In this document: positions 59,201-64,000 of the stretch, piece by piece
Layout of the letters: the number at the start of each line of letters is the position of its first letter
Numbering within the stretch: the first letter of the stretch is position 1
Source: Chloropicon primus
Taxonomy: Eukaryota > Chlorophyta > Chloropicophyceae > Chloropicales > Chloropicaceae
Assembly: GCA_023205875.1 (NCBI GenBank)
Contig: CP060762.1
Location: 496,001 to 560,000, forward strand
Direction of reading: 5' to 3'
DNA: 64,000 nucleotides
Notes under the pieces: generated by a model
The model's input: only the letters and a program-made list of their open reading frames with translations
Databases searched by the model: none
Told to the model about the DNA's origin: nothing
Made by a program: the position numbers and the translations under genes

Positions 59201-61667
59201 AGGAAGAAGAGGAGCAACCTGTGCTGGACACTGCGGCAAGGTTCAAGCCGAGGGTGTTCAAGGTGTACAGCAGCGGCGAGGCCGTGGAGTTCATCGACGA
59301 GGAATCTTTCCAGGGCATCAAAGAGAAAGCGGAATCTCGAGGCGATCAGCACATCTCGGAGGCCGACATTCACAACAGCGAAACGAGCACGGTTCCTGTC
59401 AGCCACACGTTTCTCTCTGAGAGTGATGTGAGTGGCAGCAAAGGGATTGTTGTTGCTCACAACATTGCGGGAGAGAGCCAGGCTCCACGAGCTTTGCAGA
59501 CTCTCACGGTGCCTTCTGCGATTACTTTTGCGTACGTCGGGAACCACAGCGTTCCGCTGCCTATGATATCAGCAATTCCTTCTGACGCGGACACTTGCCT
59601 TGGCCACTCAAAGGTCCTCCTGGTGAGGCAAGTCCAGGAGTTCCCAAAGATCGAGGACAAGGAGATCGCCTCGGTGGAGGAGGTCTTGAAGGACCTGAGC
59701 GAATTTGATCTGGTCAACGAGGAGACTTCTCCGAGCACCTACATAGTCCCAGAGAGCCAGCACGGAAGCAACGCTGCAGACATAAAGAAGCAGATCAGCG
59801 CAACGTCCGAAAAGATCAAGAGGCTCAGATTGGCCAAGGCAAACGACTCGAGAAGTGAACCCGAGGAAAGCGATGGCAAGGCACCAAGCGGGAAGGAGGG
59901 GAGGGCGTCCTTACTAAAAGAGGTAATGTAAAATTACGTTTTCCTCTTTTGAGGTGCTGATAAAAAGAAGAAGAAAAATGATTATATTGATTATTGTATT
60001 GGCTGCGAACTGACACACGTTCTTCTGCTCGTCTTGCTTGCCTCGCTGTGATAAATCACAACACACAGGACTCCAACGCCGGCATCAGGGAAAGGCCCAA
60101 GCAAGGCGTGCTGCTTCCCTACTTTGGGTCCGAGGAGGCCGAGGAGATTACTGCGGAGGAGCTGGAGAGGAAGAAGAATGCCCCTCACGAGTCCGCTGCA
60201 GGGGTTGAGAAGTACCTCACGACCGAGGTCACTTACGATAATATCCAGAAGCTGGACAGCACCTTGGATGCGTGCTTCAAGCATTCTTACGACGACTTGA
60301 GGGTCTTTGCTTGCGCGCTCGGCATGGCTGAAGATGAAATGCCAGAGTCTCAGAAGGAGAAGGAGAAGGAGTGGACGGATGCCGTCAGAGTTGCCAAGGG
60401 CATCTGCGAGGGCGGATCCTCCTACGAGAAGAAGTACGAGTCCTTCGCCGGAGAGTCGGTCCAGACCCAGATAAGGAGGCACTTTCTCTCGAACATGGGC
60501 GTGGGGTTGGACATCCTCGAGCTGTGCTTGAAGTCTCTGAAGGCTCAGAGGTATCTCGAGCTGTTCGCCGACATTGAGAGCACGTCCAGAGTCGACACGG
60601 CCTTGGAGGCCTTGTTCGAAATCCTGAACTATGACTTCCCGTACTTGAGCGACCTCCTGGTGCAGTTCAAGACCGCACTCCCGGCAGACAACGAGGAGGT
60701 GATCCAGGCTGCTGAGAGGGCGAGCAAGACTTGCTCTTCGGTGTCCCCTAGAGACGGAATCGAGAACATCTTCAAGCACCTTCGCTCGGATGTCCTTCTC
60801 GCTGGGGCTGCAGGTGCAGCTATGCTGGATGACCTTCTTGACTGCCTGAACCTCGAGAAGAAGAAGAAGGACTTCATGAAGCTTTTCGTTCAAGTGGACA
60901 GCGATGACGACGGGTACCTGACCAACGAGGAATTCAAGTCCCTGATCCCAAAATTGAACACCATGCTCCTGTCCACGGACGCCATCGAGGAGTCGGAAGT
61001 CAGCGAAACCTTTGATGGAAACATCTCCATCTCGGATTGCATCGACTTCTTGTTCCAGAAGCAGACTCAGAATTCGCCCCTGTTCCCCAGCGAGCTTCAC
61101 AGCGAGGAGACAAACTTCACGATGTACTCAAAATCGGTCGGCGAGAACGAATTCTCCAGCTTCAAGGACATCGCCCACGTGTACGACACAACGAGGGTTT
61201 CGTCGAACAAGGTAGCCCCGTGCGTGATGAACGCCGAGTACCTTTCCATCGAGGGAGAGACCCGAAGGACGTTGAAGACGGGCCTTTGCTCGATGCAGAA
61301 GATGAAACTCCAGGAGGGAATGGCGGTGAAGAACTTCCAGATGACCCCGGCCTACCTGTTCCTGGGAAGGCTTGAGCCAGGAGCCTCGGCCAAGGGGAGG
61401 CTGACTTTGCAGAACGTTGGTCCCGAGGCCGCGAGGTTCAACGTTGGCAACGTGGACGCCCCGTTCGAGCTGCACTACACACCTGGATTACTCGCCGCCG
61501 GGATGAAGCGGTTCATCGACATCGAGGTGAAGATCCCAGAGCAAGCGGACCCTGAGCAAGGCGACTGCTACTGCACGGAGGTGGTCATCAAAACCGAGTG
61601 CAACATCTTGTACTGCGTAGTTGCTGCGAAGGGCCTCGACAGGAGCAAACTCAACCCAATAACATGA
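56275..61667 (+). CDS. SPAG17: SPAG17/PF6 central-pair apparatus protein (2 exons)
   Basis: Join of 56275-59922 and 60069-61667, 1748 aa. The 146-bp intron has GTAATG and ACACACAG, phase 0, and joins LLKE to DSNAGIRERP. Seen: long Glu/Ala-rich low-complexity segments (about residues 120-165, 720-770, 920-990), a DEFKSL-type EF-hand (VDSDDDGYLTNEEFKSL) in exon 2, and a C-terminal ASH-like domain whose wording (RLTLQNVGPEAARFNV, HYTPGLLAAGMKR) closely fits the end of human SPAG17. Segments like PWPEYVYDICIP and ILRNGTVVKSEF fit its middle. Known: PF6/SPAG17 builds the C1a projection of the flagellar central pair and is needed for motility. It is shorter than PF6 or human SPAG17 (about 2200-2300 aa). 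Confidence 0.9.
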
Positions 61668-62011
61668 TCTGGTTCCTTTTCATCTCACGCTCACGCTCAC
61701 GTACAAATCTTTCGACCGTTACAACGCTCTCCGCCCCCTCCCCCCCCTCTCTCTCCCGTGTACGAGGACGAGGACGAGACGCCGTCCATTCCTTTCGTCT
61801 GACCCCTCAAGACCGGCCGTTACGATTAATTACGATTGCGTTACGCTCGCGAAGGGGAAGCGGTGTTCTGGTTGGGTGTATGTCTAGCGGAGAGGCATAG
61901 TAAGAGGACCAAGAGGGCTGCAGCCAGAGGAGGGTGCAATCACGCCTTCTCCTTGGGCACCGTCCAGAAGGACGAGATTAATACTACTACTACACGAGTC
62001 TTCGTTTGATA
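61668..62011. other. Convergent 3' gap between SPAG17 and JMJD7
   Basis: 344 bp, both genes ending here. Contains CTCACG repeats (61688-61700), C/CT runs, CCGTTACGA (61818) and GCGTTACGC (61838). No gene seen. Confidence 0.4.
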
Positions 62012-62995
62012 CTATACAACTCGCGTCAGCTTCTCGCAGAAGCTGACGTACGGATAAGTGTGACACATGTCCATGCCGTACCAATAGTTGATGGCGATGC
62101 AAGGGTGGCCGTCCTCGTCTGAGGCCTGGGAGACGGCGTGGAGCCACATAGCAGGCAAGTACAAGGCTTCCCCTGCTCTCACGGTGACTTGCATGGGAGG
62201 AGGTCCTGGTCCGTACGCACTCGGAGGTGAGTTGGGATAGATAGGACACCAACGCACAAGGCGCAGAGGGTCTTCTACATCAAGCTTGAGGCCTCTGTCG
62301 TACCGAGCAGCGGGAGCGGACCGCATACCGAGCCTGAACGAGTCCGTTGGCGGCAGCAGCATGAACGTCTTGATCCCGGTCACAACGAAGTACAAGTTCT
62401 CGTAGTGATCTCGATGCATTGTCGTCACGCTCCTCTCGTCCCCGATCCAGATGTTCACGGCCTCCGGAGGGCTTCCAAACGCTTCCGTTGCGAATGGCAC
62501 ATCCACGCCACAATCCTCCAGTAACGCAGGGAGCTCCGAGCTCAGCGAGGAGTTCTGTGCCGAAAGGTAAGGCACGCCTCCTCCGTCTTCCCTGCCCTTG
62601 AGCGCGGCCAGAAACTCGGCGAACTTCATTGTCCTCTCGAACGGCTGCGCGAAAACCTCGCGGCCCGACCCCTTGTCGTGCACCAGAGCATCGGCGTAGC
62701 CATCCGGCGTGAACGCCACCGTCACCTCGCAGTCCCCGACCCTCTCCTCCAGGTACTCGGCATTTGCCCAGGGTGATGTTCGCCACCTTTCGCGCTCCAC
62801 AGCTCCGCGAAACACCGCTGGTCTCGATGGCACGACGTACTTTCGAAGGAATCCCGCCGCATCACCCATCGGGTAATCTTCCGGAGAGACCCGCTCCACC
62901 CTCGTCCCAATCAATTCCCTTAACTCCTCGCTCAGCTCCACCAGCATCCTCCCTTCGTGTTCGCGTTCCTCCATCTCATCACAAGGACTCGGCAT
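62012..62995 (-). CDS. JMJD7: JMJD7-like JmjC oxygenase
   Basis: 327 aa, one exon. Seen: the N-terminal helical cap with FLRKYVVPSRPAVFRGAV, then the JmjC barrel VNIWIGDERSVTTMHRDHYE followed by NLYFVVTGIKTFMLLPP, with iron ligands His and Asp in HRD and the last His in LPAMWLHAV. The 2OG-binding residues fall in the same block. Wording fits human JMJD7 (SLHKDHYENLYCVVSGEK). Known: JMJD7 is a (3S)-lysyl hydroxylase of DRG GTPases, and peptidase activity has also been claimed for it. It is a full-length family member (human 316 aa). Divergent from the CoA-binding protein, convergent with SPAG17. Confidence 0.92.
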   Translation of the reverse strand: MPSPCDEMEEREHEGRMLVELSEELRELIGTRVERVSPEDYPMGDAAGFLRKYVVPSRPAVFRGAVERERWRTSPWANAEYLEERVGDCEVTVAFTPDGYADALVHDKGSGREVFAQPFERTMKFAEFLAALKGREDGGGVPYLSAQNSSLSSELPALLEDCGVDVPFATEAFGSPPEAVNIWIGDERSVTTMHRDHYENLYFVVTGIKTFMLLPPTDSFRLGMRSAPAARYDRGLKLDVEDPLRLVRWCPIYPNSPPSAYGPGPPPMQVTVRAGEALYLPAMWLHAVSQASDEDGHPCIAINYWYGMDMCHTYPYVSFCEKLTRVV

Positions 62996-63000
62996 TCTGT

Positions 63001-63118
63001 CTTCACCCCCCTTGGCATTGGCTTCACCCCTCTGCTCCCCTTGGCATTGGCTTCACTCCCTCTGCTCCCCTTCCCTTTGACTTCACTCCCTCTGCTTCAC
63101 TCCCTCTGCTTCACTGCT
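63001..63118 (+). repeat. Minisatellite, about 29-bp units
   Basis: Two near-identical units of CTTGGCATTGGCTTCAC.CC plus TCTGCTCCC (63011-63039, 63040-63069), then degenerate units of CCTTTGACTTCACTCCCTCT and a shorter GCTTCACTCCCTCT run. Confidence 0.85.
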
Positions 63119-63266
63119 TGGCTGCCAAGTGGACCTTCCCGAGGCTTGGCGAAGTAGTGCACGAGGGAGGTTGGAGGAGAGGGGCGGACCACACGATTCT
63201 ACGTCTCAAGATCTTTCGTTTGACCGGTCGCTTGCGCTCTTGCGCTCTCGTTCACGACCTCTGTGC

Positions 63267-63267
<1 letters not shown>

Positions 63268-63306
<39 letters not shown>
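63268..63306. repeat. (CAT)13 microsatellite
   Basis: Thirteen perfect CAT triplets, ending 30 bp before the CoA-binding protein ATG. Confidence 0.97.
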
Positions 63307-63307
<1 letters not shown>

Positions 63308-63336
63308 TTCAACGAGGCATCCAACAGGGGAGGAGG

Positions 63337-63915
63337 ATGGCAAGCGAACGGAGTGTGACGACGCGCTCAATGTCAGCGTCCTACAGAGGGAACCTCCTGT
63401 CCGAGAGACAGGCCTTGGAGGTCGCCAGGGCGGCGAAGAGAGTGGCAGTACTCGGCATCAAGACGGCAGACAAGTCGAGCCAAGCTTCCTATTACGTGCC
63501 AGAGTATCTGCAGAGCCAGGGGGTGGAGGTGGTGCCAGTGCCAGTGTACTATCCAGAGGTGAAAGGTAAGGTTGCTCGGCTGCTGTGATTGCCATTTGGC
63601 GTCCCGCTGCTGACACTCATGAACTGCGTTCGTCTTGAATGGGTTGCAGAGATTCTGGGCGAGCGAGTGTATCGCACGGTGTCAGAGGTCCCATCAAGCT
63701 CCTCCCTGTGCATCGTGGACGTGTTCCGGAGGCCCAAGGACCTCCACCAGCATCTCGAGGACCTTTTACAGGCCAAGCCAAAGTGTGTCTGGCTTCAGAG
63801 TGGCATCTCCGACAGAGATTTCGAGGAGGAGCTTGCCAAGAATGGAATCAAGGTCGTCAGCTCGCGCTGTCTTCTCATGGACCACCAAAGAGCTGTGAGG
63901 CAGTCCAGCCTCTGA
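63337..63915 (+). CDS. CoA-binding domain protein, YccU type (2 exons)
   Basis: Join of 63337-63565 and 63650-63915, 164 aa. The 84-bp intron (GTAAGG...GTTGCAG) joins in phase 1, giving VYYPEVKEILGERVYRTVSE, a continuous family segment. Seen: a Rossmann-like fold with KRVAVLGIKTADKSSQASYY, VPEYLQSQGVEVVPV, LCIVDVFRRPKDL and KCVWLQSGISD. These match the CoA_binding family (bacterial YccU, related to the N-terminal part of succinyl-CoA synthetase alpha). Biochemical role of the stand-alone proteins is not established. The start at 63337 leaves a short Ser/Thr/Arg-rich leader, which could be a weak organelle signal. Confidence 0.88.
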
Positions 63916-64000
63916 GCAGCCCAGCCTCCGAGTCCTCGGAGTCGACGTCGGGGACTGACGACCAAACTAGGTTCGGTGTAGATGAAAAGTAAATCGGTTA
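63916..64000. other. Sequence after the last gene
   Basis: Short 3' flank of the CoA-binding gene. A CCTCCGAGTCCTCGGAGTCG hairpin-like stretch at about 63926-63945. Nothing else is seen before the window edge. Confidence 0.3.

Larger units (their letters stand above)
62996..63336. promoter_or_regulatory. Divergent promoter between JMJD7 and the CoA-binding protein
   Basis: 341 bp made largely of repeats: a minisatellite (63001-63118) and a (CAT)13 run (63268-63306). Between them is AAGATCTTTCGTTTGACCGG (63207-63226), a half-site of the palindromic element. Confidence 0.5.

Noticed and set aside
63001-63118. CRISPR-like array
   Set aside because: Units abut without unique spacers and degenerate quickly; it is a minisatellite in a eukaryotic promoter.

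Overview
This is a nuclear genome window from a eukaryote. It is gene-dense and intron-poor, with spliceosomal GT-AG introns of 46-247 bp. A photosynthetic protist, most likely a small green alga of prasinophyte type, fits best. The evidence is a high-light-inducible-type LHC-like protein with a transit-like leader, a FAN1 nuclease with an N-terminal HIRAN domain, a TH1-like ThiD-ThiE thiamin enzyme, a UPL3-type HECT ligase and a PEX13 without an SH3 domain, all seen in Viridiplantae. A SPAG17/PF6 homologue shows that the lineage keeps axonemal central-pair genes. The lineage call is inference. I see no rRNA, tRNA, CRISPR array, viral remnant or autonomous transposon.

Layout: 26 well-supported genes, many on alternating strands, so most intergenic gaps are short convergent 3' gaps or longer divergent promoters. 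1-13 kb: F-box/ankyrin fragment (-), FAN1 (+), unknown membrane-anchored protein (-), HUS1 (-), methionine aminopeptidase 1 (+), POL5/MYBBP1A (-). 13-31 kb: P4-ATPase flippase (+), NOM1 (-), cytochrome P450 reductase (+), PEX13 (-), PX-PH-AGC kinase (-), HLIP (+), RAE1 (-), PWP1 (-). 31-48 kb: prolyl 4-hydroxylase with ShKT domain (+), unknown helical protein (+), HAD-ThiD-ThiE fusion (-), second prolyl 4-hydroxylase (+), 12-TM guanylyl cyclase (+), PYROXD2-like oxidoreductase (-), ABCF ATPase (-). 48-64 kb: UPL3-like HECT ligase (+), sugar transporter (-), unresolved low-complexity stretch, SPAG17 (+), JMJD7 (-), CoA-binding protein (+). Nine genes have introns, and exon joins were chosen by frame, splice consensus and family fit.

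Functions: the genes are mostly housekeeping and do not form one pathway. There is a DNA-damage pair (FAN1, HUS1) and a ribosome-biogenesis/nucleolar group (POL5, NOM1, PWP1). The most notable coding features are a single-chain guanylyl cyclase whose two catalytic halves carry complementary residues in the order opposite to mammalian adenylyl cyclase, and a three-domain thiamin enzyme that joins HMP-P kinase, TMP synthase and a TH2-like phosphatase.

The most notable non-coding feature is a roughly 30-bp element with a perfect CTTTCGAAAG palindrome. It occurs five times, always in 5' intergenic DNA and in both orientations. Several divergent promoters also carry local direct or inverted duplications.
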